This document shows positions 8,200 to 15,981 of a stretch of 64,000 bases of DNA, in pieces (within the stretch, counting starts at the first letter, position 1; each line of letters starts with the position of its first letter). The notes below the pieces were generated by a model. It was not told where the DNA came from, did not search any database, and saw only the letters and a list, made by a program, of their open reading frames with translations. Origin of the DNA: Panacibacter microcysteis (GTDB lineage Bacteria > Bacteroidota > Bacteroidia > Chitinophagales > Chitinophagaceae); assembly GCF_015831355.1 (NCBI RefSeq), contig NZ_JADWYR010000002.1, positions 1,550,001-1,614,000 on the forward strand, given 5' to 3'. The translations under genes were made by a program, and so were the position numbers.

Positions 8200-8964
8200 C
8201 TATTTTTTAAGTGCCTGCCTTATTGCCTGCTGCACCAATGGTTCCATCACTTTGTAGCCTGCCGGTGTTGGGTGTACACCATCATCTGCATATTCCTTCT
8301 TCATGCCTTTGCGTGCATCGGCAAGCGGCGTCCAGTAATCAACATAAATACAATCGTTATCAGCCGCATATTTTTTCATCCATGCGTTTAATGCAACGAT
8401 TTTTTCAGCAGGCTGCAGGCCTGGCTTCCAGGGGTAATCGTACACCGGCAATACAGAACACAGGATCACTTTTATGTTATGCGCCTTTGCCAGATCTGAC
8501 ATAGAAGCCAGGTTATTCTCTATCATCTCCGGTGTAGAAGGGCCTGTATTACCCGCAATATCATTGGTGCCTGCAAGTATTACCACCACCTTCGGCTGAA
8601 GCGCTATAACATCTGCCCTGAAACGAACCAGCATTTGGGGCGTGGTTTGCCCGCCGATGCCACGGTTTATGTATTTATTGCCTGTAAAGAATGACGGGTC
8701 TGTATTCATCCAGCCTTCGGTAATGGAGTTGCCCATAAACACCACACGCTGCTCGTTGGCAGCAGGCGCGGCAAGCGCAGCATTTGCATCTTTATATTTT
8801 GACAGGTTTGACCAGTCGTTATGGATCATGTATTCAATATACTGCTGAAACTTTATCCATGCAGAATCTTCCTGTTTTTGTTTGGTTGAATCCTGTGCGG
8901 CAACAATATTTGTATTGAACATGCACACCATTAAAACGACTGCTGTGGTAAGGTATTTTTTCAT
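8200..8964 (-). CDS. Secreted SGNH/GDSL-family hydrolase
   Basis: A 254-residue exported esterase-type protein with a signal peptide (residues 1-23, ending VAAQ). All four SGNH blocks are visible: block I VVFMGNSITEGW with nucleophile Ser80 (GNS instead of the classical GDS), block II RGIGGQTT with Gly104-105, block III VVVILAGTNDI with Asn134, and block V YADDGVHPTPAGY with Asp228 and His231. This arrangement is typical of carbohydrate or platelet-activating-factor-type acyl esterases. The substrate is unknown, and deacetylation of a glycan is a reasonable guess in this family. The gene is monocistronic. Confidence 0.92.
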   Translation of the reverse strand: MKKYLTTAVVLMVCMFNTNIVAAQDSTKQKQEDSAWIKFQQYIEYMIHNDWSNLSKYKDANAALAAPAANEQRVVFMGNSITEGWMNTDPSFFTGNKYINRGIGGQTTPQMLVRFRADVIALQPKVVVILAGTNDIAGNTGPSTPEMIENNLASMSDLAKAHNIKVILCSVLPVYDYPWKPGLQPAEKIVALNAWMKKYAADNDCIYVDYWTPLADARKGMKKEYADDGVHPTPAGYKVMEPLVQQAIRQALKK

Positions 8965-9089
8965 ATAAAAACTTTTCTAAAAGATACAGTCACTTTACAT
9001 GCGGTTTACATCTATCGCATAGAAATTCCTGCATTGCCTGTCGTTAACTGTTGGTATTGTGCTTACTTTTAAAAGATCAAGCAATTAAT

Positions 9090-9863
9090 ATGAAGCACAG
9101 CAATATTTCACTGGCCCAATGGGCGCTGGTAGAAGAAATACAAAAAGGCAAATGGACCACACTGGATTTTCCGCGCATTGCCAGAACAGATTTTGAAGTG
9201 GATGGTATTGAATTCGTAAACACCTTATTTGCAGTACCCACCGCCACCTACCTGGATACATTGAAAAAAAATGCTGCTGACAACAACATTGCCATGGTGC
9301 TTATTATGGTAGATGATGAAGGTGATGGCTGCGAAGCCACAACAGCGGCAAGGAAACAGTTTGCAATCAACCACCGCAAGTGGGTTGATATCGCACATTA
9401 CCTTGGCTGTAAAGCCATACGCACCAACTGCCGGGGTACAGCCGGCATACCACCAGCCGAAGCTCTCAGGTACGCCACGGAGTCTTATCATATGTTGCTG
9501 GACTATGCAGCGCAGGCAAACATGGAAATACTGGTAGAAAATCATGGAGGCTTTTCAAATGATGCGGACTGGATGATACAATTGATGAACGCTGTAAATA
9601 ACCCGCTGTTTGGTACATACCCAGACTGGCGGGAGCCTGCGCCTGATTTTGACAACTACAATTACCTGCTAAAAACGTTGCCTTTTGCAAAAGGCATGTC
9701 TTACCGCAACCAGCCGGATGATTTACTCACCATTAAAATGATGAATGCCTGTAAAGAGGCAGGCTATACCGGCTGGTATGGTATAGAATCGAATGGAAGG
9801 GCGGCAATTATAAAAGGTAAAAAATTATTGCAGCAACATGTGCTCGAAAAAGAATTGCATTAA
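9090..9863 (+). CDS. Sugar phosphate isomerase/epimerase-like TIM-barrel protein
   Basis: A 257-residue protein from the ATG at 9090; an upstream ATG at 9051 would add 13 unlikely residues. It matches the xylose-isomerase-like AP-endonuclease-2 barrel family: DFPRIARTDFEVDGIEFVNT, AHYLGCKAIRTNCRG, MEILVENHGG (metal-ligand Glu), FGTYPDW, and GWYGIESNG near the end (second metal-ligand Glu). There is no signal peptide, so it is cytoplasmic. Members isomerise or epimerise sugars and inositols; the precise substrate cannot be read. The stop overlaps by four bases with the convergent lipoprotein gene. Confidence 0.88.
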   Translation: MKHSNISLAQWALVEEIQKGKWTTLDFPRIARTDFEVDGIEFVNTLFAVPTATYLDTLKKNAADNNIAMVLIMVDDEGDGCEATTAARKQFAINHRKWVDIAHYLGCKAIRTNCRGTAGIPPAEALRYATESYHMLLDYAAQANMEILVENHGGFSNDADWMIQLMNAVNNPLFGTYPDWREPAPDFDNYNYLLKTLPFAKGMSYRNQPDDLLTIKMMNACKEAGYTGWYGIESNGRAAIIKGKKLLQQHVLEKELH

Positions 9864-10321
9864 CGTGTGCAGGTGTATACATAAGATACGCCCGGATAAT
9901 GGTTGGTAATGGTCAGGTATTCTCCGCTACTGTTTTTATTTACAATTGCAGTATCAATATTGCCCTGTAGGTAAGTAATGAAAATTGTATCTTTTACCTG
10001 CAGCCAGGAAAAAGGCCCGCCTGCATCAGGTACTCCAAGAACAATCGAAGATGAACTGGTTTTATCCAGGTAACAGGTATCGGTGGAGTTAAAAAAATAC
10101 CCTCCGTTTTTATCATCGTTTAATTCATACTTGTTGTCTGTAAGACAAGGATACTGATCGTTATTGAAAGTATAATTGACAATTCCTTTTGCCTGCACAC
10201 CCGTTATATACCAGTGTCCCGCAGCATCTATGTAAACAGATGATGCAATACTGTTATCTTCATTTTTGGAGCAGGCTGCAAACGCCACTAAAAAACAAAA
10301 CGCACAGGAAAAACTACGCAT
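9860..10321 (-). CDS. Hypothetical lipoprotein
   Basis: A 153-residue protein with a lipoprotein signal and the probable acylated Cys17 (VAFAAC). The mature region is rich in aromatic, serine and acidic residues and alternates short strands (HWYITGVQAKG, GYFFNSTDTCYLD, LQVKDTIFITYLQG). This is suggestive of a small beta-barrel of lipocalin type, but I do not recognise the family. Three further cysteines could form disulfides. It is convergent with the TIM-barrel gene and divergent from the GNAT gene. Confidence 0.75.
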   Translation of the reverse strand: MRSFSCAFCFLVAFAACSKNEDNSIASSVYIDAAGHWYITGVQAKGIVNYTFNNDQYPCLTDNKYELNDDKNGGYFFNSTDTCYLDKTSSSSIVLGVPDAGGPFSWLQVKDTIFITYLQGNIDTAIVNKNSSGEYLTITNHYPGVSYVYTCTR

Positions 10322-10348
10322 GTAAAAAGGTTTAAAGCTGAATTATTA

Positions 10349-10356
10349 TAAAAGTA
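10349..10356 (-). promoter_or_regulatory. Candidate -7 box of the lipoprotein gene
   Basis: Minus-strand TACTTTTA about 28 bases before the start codon at 10321. Confidence 0.35.
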
Positions 10357-10396
10357 AATGCTAATTTACATTTAACGAAATCAAAATCTGCAATCG

Positions 10397-10867
10397 GTGA
10401 ATACAGTAGCAACACGTTACGCAACGCTGGAAGACCTCAACACCCTCTTACAATTTGAACAAGGCGTTATTGCAGCAGAGCGTCCTTTTGATGAAACACT
10501 CAAAGAAGGTGCTATCAATTACTACGACCTGCAGGAACTGATCCTTTCAGAAGACGCTGCAGTAGTGGTAGCAACAATGAACACAGAGATCATCGCCTCC
10601 GGCTATGCGAAAATAGTACAGGCGAAAGCATTCTATAAATTTTCGCATTATGCGTACCTCGGCTTTATGTATGTAAAACCTGCATACAGGGGCAAAGGAA
10701 TCAATCAACTGGTATTGCAACAATTGTCATCATGGGCTTTATCTAAAAATATTACTGAATTGCGCCTGGAAGTGTACAGCGATAATCTTCCTGCCATTCA
10801 CGCATACAGGAAAGCCGGTTTCAAACCAGATCTTACTACCATGCGCATGGAAATACAACCTACCTGA
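10397..10867 (+). CDS. GNAT-family N-acetyltransferase
   Basis: A 156-residue acetyltransferase starting at GTG (10397). The acetyl-CoA-binding motif is GFMYVKPAYRGKGINQLVLQQL (R-G-K-G loop), followed by the beta-alpha segment ELRLEVYSDNLPAIHAYRKAGF typical of GNAT motif B. The length matches single-domain family members. Cytoplasmic. The acceptor substrate is unknown; a small amine or protein N-terminus are the usual options. Its neighbours are unrelated in function. Confidence 0.9.
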   Translation: MNTVATRYATLEDLNTLLQFEQGVIAAERPFDETLKEGAINYYDLQELILSEDAAVVVATMNTEIIASGYAKIVQAKAFYKFSHYAYLGFMYVKPAYRGKGINQLVLQQLSSWALSKNITELRLEVYSDNLPAIHAYRKAGFKPDLTTMRMEIQPT

Positions 10868-10940
10868 TAAGCACCAGCAAAAAATATGCTTTACCCACGG
10901 CCATTGATACCATACAGCAGCCATTTATAAAATTCTTCCA

Positions 10941-10969
10941 TTGTGTACCATGTGGTAAAATTACTTTAG
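10941..10969 (+). promoter_or_regulatory. Candidate promoter leaving almost no leader on the ABC gene
   Basis: TTG at 10941, an 18-base spacer and TACTTTAG at 10962-10969. The start codon is at 10973, so transcription would begin at or beside the ATG, suggesting a leaderless message. Confidence 0.5.
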
Positions 10970-10972
10970 CAC

Positions 10973-11614
10973 ATGCTCGAATTACGTTCGTATACCAAAA
11001 CATACCACGGAAAAAATGTATTGCATATACCCTATTGCAAACTGGAAAACAATGTGTACTGGGTGCAGGGTGTAAACGGATCGGGCAAAACCACTTTACT
11101 TAAAAGCATCGCCGGCTTAATTCCATTTGATGGTGATATTGCACTCAACAATATTAACAGCAAAACTAGTCCTGTTGAATACAGGAGGCTCATAAGCTGG
11201 GCAGAAGCTGAACCACTCTACCCTGATTTTGTTACCGGCCTCGAACTTATCAACCTCTATAAAAATATACGTAACGTACCGGCCAGGGATGTAGATAAAC
11301 TTATTGAAGTGTTCGGAGTGGGAAGCTTTATAAAAAATGCCACAGGAAGCTACTCTAATGGCATGCTGAAAAAGCTATCCCTGCTGCTGGCATTTACAGG
11401 CAAGACGAACCTTATTGTACTGGATGAGCCGCTGATAACGCTTGATGCAGCTTCATTACAGGTGGTTTGCGCATTGATCAGCGAAAGGCATAACGAGGCC
11501 GGCACCATGTTCCTGCTGAGCTCTCACCAGCCGCCGGAAACAGCAACACTGCATTCAGCAAAAACCCTGATGGTAAAAGCACAACAACTGATCTATACTG
11601 AAAGCACTTATTAA
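10973..11614 (+). CDS. ABC transporter ATP-binding protein
   Basis: A 213-residue ATPase subunit. Walker A is GVNGSGKTTLLKS (about residues 34-46). The signature loop is degenerate but present as GSYSNGMLKKLSLLLAF, with S-N-G-M in place of the LSGGQ core. Walker B is NLIVLDEPLITLD and the switch histidine is in LLSSHQPP. Cytoplasmic. The membrane protein that follows after 19 bases is the probable permease, so the pair would form one ABC exporter or an ABC-2-type system of unknown substrate. Confidence 0.92.
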   Translation: MLELRSYTKTYHGKNVLHIPYCKLENNVYWVQGVNGSGKTTLLKSIAGLIPFDGDIALNNINSKTSPVEYRRLISWAEAEPLYPDFVTGLELINLYKNIRNVPARDVDKLIEVFGVGSFIKNATGSYSNGMLKKLSLLLAFTGKTNLIVLDEPLITLDAASLQVVCALISERHNEAGTMFLLSSHQPPETATLHSAKTLMVKAQQLIYTESTY

Positions 11615-11633
11615 CATACCGCTTAAATGTTTT

Positions 11634-12713
11634 GTGCGTTCGTTTTACCGCGAGAACGCCGGCTTTTTCCTGTTCATCTTTGCGATGATGTTTTTTATTG
11701 TAAACAAGGTTGATGGTGCAGGGCTTTATGAATACCATTACTCGCTTGCTAAAAGCATTTTAAAAAGCGATGTATGGATGCTCATCGTATTTGCAGCATG
11801 GTTCTTTTATACGAGGAAATGTTGTGCTTTTGTTTCCTCAACTGCCGGTAAACCAGGCCACTCATTTCTGCATATATTTAACACGTTAAGCATTGCGGGC
11901 AGACTGCTGATCTTTGTATGCATTAGCCTGTTTATGCTTTTGCCGCTGTTACTCTATGTATTCTTCATTGTATTTGTTGGCATCAAAGAAAACTACCTCT
12001 CAGCATCATTGGCAGTGCTTTTGTATGCAGCATTCCTGCTGCTGTTTGCTGCCTTCAATAATTTGCGTGCAATGCGGTACGATGTGGCTGCGACACACAA
12101 CACACAAAACCACTTTGCACCCGGCACGGATAATTACAGTGTTATACTGCTAAAATTTATTATAACTAAACAACCACTACTGTTTACTTTTTTAAAACTC
12201 TATACATGTGGCATTGTTTACCTCATAAGCAGGAATAATACTAATGCCATGTATGACAGCAGCTTTCCTTTTCTGTTCTTTACCATTGGTGTTTTAGGCA
12301 ATGGCACTTTGTTGTACAGAACAAGTTTATTTGAAGCCTCACAACTGTCTTTTTACCGCAGCTTACCCGTTTCACTTTTTAAAAGAATGCGACAATACTC
12401 ACTGTTTGTGCTGGTCCTGCTCATCCCGGAAGTTATCATTGTCTGCTGTTTAACACCCACACATCTCCACATTTCAGATGCATGCAGCTTTATATTTTCC
12501 GGCTTCGGCTTGTTGCTATTGGCTTATACCATTACGCTGTACAAAAACATTGATAAACGATCGTACACTGTTGCTTTATTAATGCTCTTCTTCACTGCAT
12601 ATGTCTTTCTCCTCTACAACATGCTCTATCTTTTGGCCCCCCTTCTTATTGCAGCGGCCTGCCTGGCATTCTTTACATTTTACTACCGGTTCGAGCAAAA
12701 CATGGCCGACTAA
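11634..12713 (+). CDS. Polytopic membrane protein, probable ABC partner
   Basis: A 359-residue protein starting at GTG (11634); the ATG at 11627 is out of frame. About ten hydrophobic segments can be counted, for example at residues 5-25, 45-62, 85-125, 130-150, 190-235, 265-295, 305-325 and 330-355. Charged residues lie mainly in the loops. There is no recognisable catalytic domain. The layout, 19 bases after the ATPase, fits an ABC permease, although I cannot name its family. Confidence 0.78.
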   Translation: MRSFYRENAGFFLFIFAMMFFIVNKVDGAGLYEYHYSLAKSILKSDVWMLIVFAAWFFYTRKCCAFVSSTAGKPGHSFLHIFNTLSIAGRLLIFVCISLFMLLPLLLYVFFIVFVGIKENYLSASLAVLLYAAFLLLFAAFNNLRAMRYDVAATHNTQNHFAPGTDNYSVILLKFIITKQPLLFTFLKLYTCGIVYLISRNNTNAMYDSSFPFLFFTIGVLGNGTLLYRTSLFEASQLSFYRSLPVSLFKRMRQYSLFVLVLLIPEVIIVCCLTPTHLHISDACSFIFSGFGLLLLAYTITLYKNIDKRSYTVALLMLFFTAYVFLLYNMLYLLAPLLIAAACLAFFTFYYRFEQNMAD

Positions 12714-12745
12714 ACCGGAACGCTGCAGTCGCCATAAGTTATGCA

Positions 12746-12782
12746 GTACAAGTGAGTGACACAACCAAAGCTGAGCAGTGAA
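12746..12782 (+). repeat. Interspersed repeat arm, subtype A
   Basis: GTACAAGTGAGTGACACAAC followed by CAAAGCTGAGCAGTG; the outer part of the arm is diverged. It lies 32 bases after the ABC permease stop. Confidence 0.85.
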
Positions 12783-12943
12783 CCAAAAGCCCACACCATC
12801 ATCCCTTTTATGCGTGTAACAAATACAGCAGCTAACAATAACTGGTGCATTTAATACACACTTTTTGTGTTAACCCTTTGCGTATGACTGCACGGAAAAT
12901 CAGGCACAGATTTTCGATACAGAAGCCTGCAGACTTTAACAGC

Positions 12944-13978
12944 ATGAAACGTAAAAGCACTTTAATATTTATACTGGTTCTGTTTATATGCAGCCGTTCA
13001 TTTGCACAGGCAATGCACGACAGCCTTTATTATACAACATTTCCAAATGCGCTTACAGTAAGGCTTTACTCACTGAAGGATTTTGCCAATTTTTCGCTGG
13101 CATCATCTAATGGCAACAGTAAGATGCAGTACAGGTCGAACACCACGGTAAATCTTGGTGCCGGCCTTACGTACAAAAATGTATCGGGCAATCTGAGCTT
13201 CGGCTTTGGCTTTCTAAACAATAAAACAGAAGAAAAAGGCAAGACATCGACCATCGATTTTCAATTGCATTTCTTTCCTTCAAAATGGACGTCTGATGTG
13301 CTTTTCCTGCGCTACAAAGGTTTCTATGCAAACCGCGAATTGCAGCCGCATATTGCAGGCAACAACATTTACTACCGGCCCGATATATCGCTCAACCTGC
13401 TTGGCGGTTCTTTGTATCGCATACAAAACGGCAGCCGGTTTTCTTACCGTACGGCATTTTACCAGAATGAATGGCTGCGCAAATCTTCCGGGTCATTCCT
13501 GTACGGCGGGGCAGCATACTACCAGGGCATCAGCTCAGACGACAGCAGCCTTCTGATACAAAAAACAACCGGCGCGGCATTGCCGGGTTTAAACAATTTT
13601 CATTTTATTACCATTGGCCCGGGTGCAGGTTATGCGCAGAGCCTCGTTTTTAAACATCATTTTTATATAATCGGGTCTGCCATCATTAATGCCAATGTAG
13701 TTTTTGCAACCAATGAAACAACAACAGGCAAAGACAGGCGAACAGGTATTGAGCCATCATTGAATTTCAAAACAGCGGCAGGCTATGCCGGCAACCGGTG
13801 GAATGTGAGCCTGAGCTGGGCAGGCAATGTACTCATCGCCAAACAACCTTTTGCAGAAAAGGCAAATGTATTTCCCACAAGTGAAGTAAGGTTTACCGTT
13901 GCAAGGCACATCATGCTCAAAAAGCCAATACCCGTAGTAGGTAATGTAATAGAAAAAATTTTTGGAAAAGGCTATTAG
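12944..13978 (+). CDS. DUF4421 family outer-membrane-associated protein
   Basis: About 344 residues from the ATG at 12944, chosen because it begins a proper signal peptide (MKRKSTLIFILVLFICSRSF, cut after AQA); the upstream 33 codons lack coding character. The mature protein has the DUF4421 pattern: MHDSLYYTTFPNALTVRLYS, then MQYRSNTTVNLGAGLTYKN, YYRPDISLNLLGGSLY and SYRTAFYQNEWLRKSSGSFLYGG. Alternating strands suggest an outer-membrane beta barrel. Function is unknown. It is followed by a 332-base gap. Confidence 0.85.
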   Translation: MKRKSTLIFILVLFICSRSFAQAMHDSLYYTTFPNALTVRLYSLKDFANFSLASSNGNSKMQYRSNTTVNLGAGLTYKNVSGNLSFGFGFLNNKTEEKGKTSTIDFQLHFFPSKWTSDVLFLRYKGFYANRELQPHIAGNNIYYRPDISLNLLGGSLYRIQNGSRFSYRTAFYQNEWLRKSSGSFLYGGAAYYQGISSDDSSLLIQKTTGAALPGLNNFHFITIGPGAGYAQSLVFKHHFYIIGSAIINANVVFATNETTTGKDRRTGIEPSLNFKTAAGYAGNRWNVSLSWAGNVLIAKQPFAEKANVFPTSEVRFTVARHIMLKKPIPVVGNVIEKIFGKGY

Positions 13979-14310
13979 CAGGTTTGTGTTGCACTACCCG
14001 TTACATTATCTGCCGGCATATTTTTTTGATGCAGGCATTTGTTTTTTATGGCATCGCCTGTTGCCACGCTCGGTTCATCATTCTGTTAGTATGGCGTCTG
14101 TAGCGTTCCGTTTTTGCCTGCTTCTTGCAGGGCAGTTTGCTTAGCCAGGATAAATCAAAGCCTTTTTGCATCGGTAAAAACGTTATGCTAACAACAAGGT
14201 AATGCCAACAAACGTTTATTTACTTTATTGTTTTTAAACTACACTTTGAACTTTTTATAACTTTTCACTGACTGTTCATTAACAACTATGCTATATTTTC
14301 GCGTACCATT
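13979..14310. other. Intergenic region with a degenerate repeat trace
   Basis: No gene is seen. Bases 14049-14064 read GGCATCGCCTGTTGCC, matching the outer part of the interspersed repeat arm, but the core is lost. The last 20 bases before 14311 contain TATATTTTCG, a weak -7-like box. Confidence 0.4.
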
Positions 14311-14712
14311 ATGCGGTTTTTCGTAATACTTTCAATATCTTTTTTCTTCCTGTTTGGCAAAGGCTATGCTCATATACATGAGCAATCGGCCGCTTCTGCC
14401 TCGCAAGTACTGCATACTAATACCAAACAACCAGACTTTGGAAACAGCGGGTCGTCACCCTGGAGTGTCATTAAAACCATTCCACACAAATCCCAGAAGA
14501 TAAAGTTGCTTACGCTGGAGTTTGAAGAAGATGACGACGACACGGAATCTTTTAAAAAGAACTTTTCGCTACCCAATCAGTGCCTTATCTGCTTTTATGC
14601 CCAGGCACCACCTGCCATTACATTTTTACCAACTTACAGTTTACCTTCTTGTGCGCATTTGTCTTACAGTGCATCTTTCCGTTACCTCACCCATCTCCGC
14701 TTAAGAATTTGA
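14311..14712 (+). CDS. Hypothetical exported protein upstream of the efflux operon
   Basis: A 133-residue ORF with a signal peptide (MRFFVILSISFFFLFGKGYA, cut before HIH). The rest contains an acidic stretch (EFEEDDDDTESF) and a hydrophobic C-terminal half with two cysteines spaced CLIC. No family is recognised. It precedes the RND operon by 165 bases on the same strand but has its own weak promoter-like box, so cotranscription is uncertain. A non-coding origin is possible. Confidence 0.55.
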   Translation: MRFFVILSISFFFLFGKGYAHIHEQSAASASQVLHTNTKQPDFGNSGSSPWSVIKTIPHKSQKIKLLTLEFEEDDDDTESFKKNFSLPNQCLICFYAQAPPAITFLPTYSLPSCAHLSYSASFRYLTHLRLRI

Positions 14713-14876
14713 TTGCCTTGCCAAAGCAGGCTTTAACCCTTTAGCCTGCGTATAACTGCACCTTATCATGCGCAGCTCTATTGCTTTTGCCAATAAAGAC
14801 TGCAAGCCATTTTTTCTCAAACACTATAATCAATTTTTAGCAATCAACACCAATTACTCAGGTAAGCAACATTACT

Positions 14877-15956
14877 ATGAAAAGAATTTTTATGCTCACA
14901 GGTCTGTGTGGCGTATTGTGCTACACAAGCTGTAAACCGAAAGAAGAAGTAAAAGAAGAAAGTCCGGTATTGCAGGTAACCAACCCCGTAAAAATGGACA
15001 CTACCATTAGTAAAGATTATGTAGGCCAGGTGCGTTCCATAAGACATATTGAGCTAAGAGCGCAGGAACGCGGCTATCTCGAAAAGATCTTTGTAGACGA
15101 GGGCCAGTTTGTAAAAAAAGGACAACTCCTTTTCCAGATTATGCCGCAGCTATACCAGGCTGAGCTGCAAAAAGCGCAGGCTGAAGTAAACTATGCCAGC
15201 ATTGAATACCAGAATACCAAAAGACTTGCAGACAGCAATGTTGTGGCACCCAATGAACTGGCTATGGATAAGGCAAAGCTGGATAAAGCAAATGCCGAAT
15301 TATCACTTAGCAAAGTACACCTGCAGTTCACAGAAATAAGAGCGCCGTTTGATGGCATTATTGACCGTTTTATGGTAAGAACAGGAAGCCTTGTAGACGA
15401 AGGCGACCTGCTTACCACACTCTCAGACAATAGCCAGATGTGGGTGTATTTCAACGTACCGGAAGCCGAGTACCTCGATTTCAAATTGAAAACAAAAGAA
15501 GAGAATGACAATGTAAGTCTCATTATGGCCAACAATTTAATGTTTGAGTACCCCGGCAAGGTAGAAACCATAGAGGCAGACTTCGATAATGAAACAGGCA
15601 ACATCCCTTTCAGGGCTACCTTCCCCAACCCAAAAAGTTTATTGAGACACGGCGAAACAGGTAATGTAAAAATGGTAATACCGGTAAAGAACGCTGTGCT
15701 TATTCCACAAAAAGCAACCTTCGAAATTCTTGACAAAAAGTATGTGTTCGTTGTAACCAAAGACAGTACAGTAAAGCAAAAAGAGATTACGATCGGGCCC
15801 GATATGGAAGACCTCTACATCGTTACCGGCGGCTTATCAGAGAATGATAAAGTATTACTGGAAGGCCTGCGCAAAGTAAAAGACAGCGACAAAATAAGAT
15901 ACGAATATAAAAAGCCGGAAGAAGTAATCACACACCTCAAAGTACGGGCTGAATAA
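14877..15956 (+). CDS. RND efflux periplasmic adaptor (membrane fusion protein)
   Basis: A 359-residue lipoprotein adaptor of the AcrA/MexA family, with a lipobox ending at Cys19 (CYTSC). The biotinyl-lipoyl-like half-motif ERGYLEKIFVDEGQFVKKGQLLFQI comes first, followed by the alpha-hairpin (about residues 90-150, AELQKAQAEVNYASIEYQNTKRL). The returning half-motif RAPFDGIIDRFMVRTGSLVDEGDLL and C-terminal beta-barrel strands follow. It links the inner-membrane pump to the outer-membrane channel. It is the first gene of a three-gene operon; the pump gene begins 25 bases downstream. Confidence 0.95.
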   Translation: MKRIFMLTGLCGVLCYTSCKPKEEVKEESPVLQVTNPVKMDTTISKDYVGQVRSIRHIELRAQERGYLEKIFVDEGQFVKKGQLLFQIMPQLYQAELQKAQAEVNYASIEYQNTKRLADSNVVAPNELAMDKAKLDKANAELSLSKVHLQFTEIRAPFDGIIDRFMVRTGSLVDEGDLLTTLSDNSQMWVYFNVPEAEYLDFKLKTKEENDNVSLIMANNLMFEYPGKVETIEADFDNETGNIPFRATFPNPKSLLRHGETGNVKMVIPVKNAVLIPQKATFEILDKKYVFVVTKDSTVKQKEITIGPDMEDLYIVTGGLSENDKVLLEGLRKVKDSDKIRYEYKKPEEVITHLKVRAE

Positions 15957-15981
15957 TTATTGGACCTCAAAAACAAGAACC

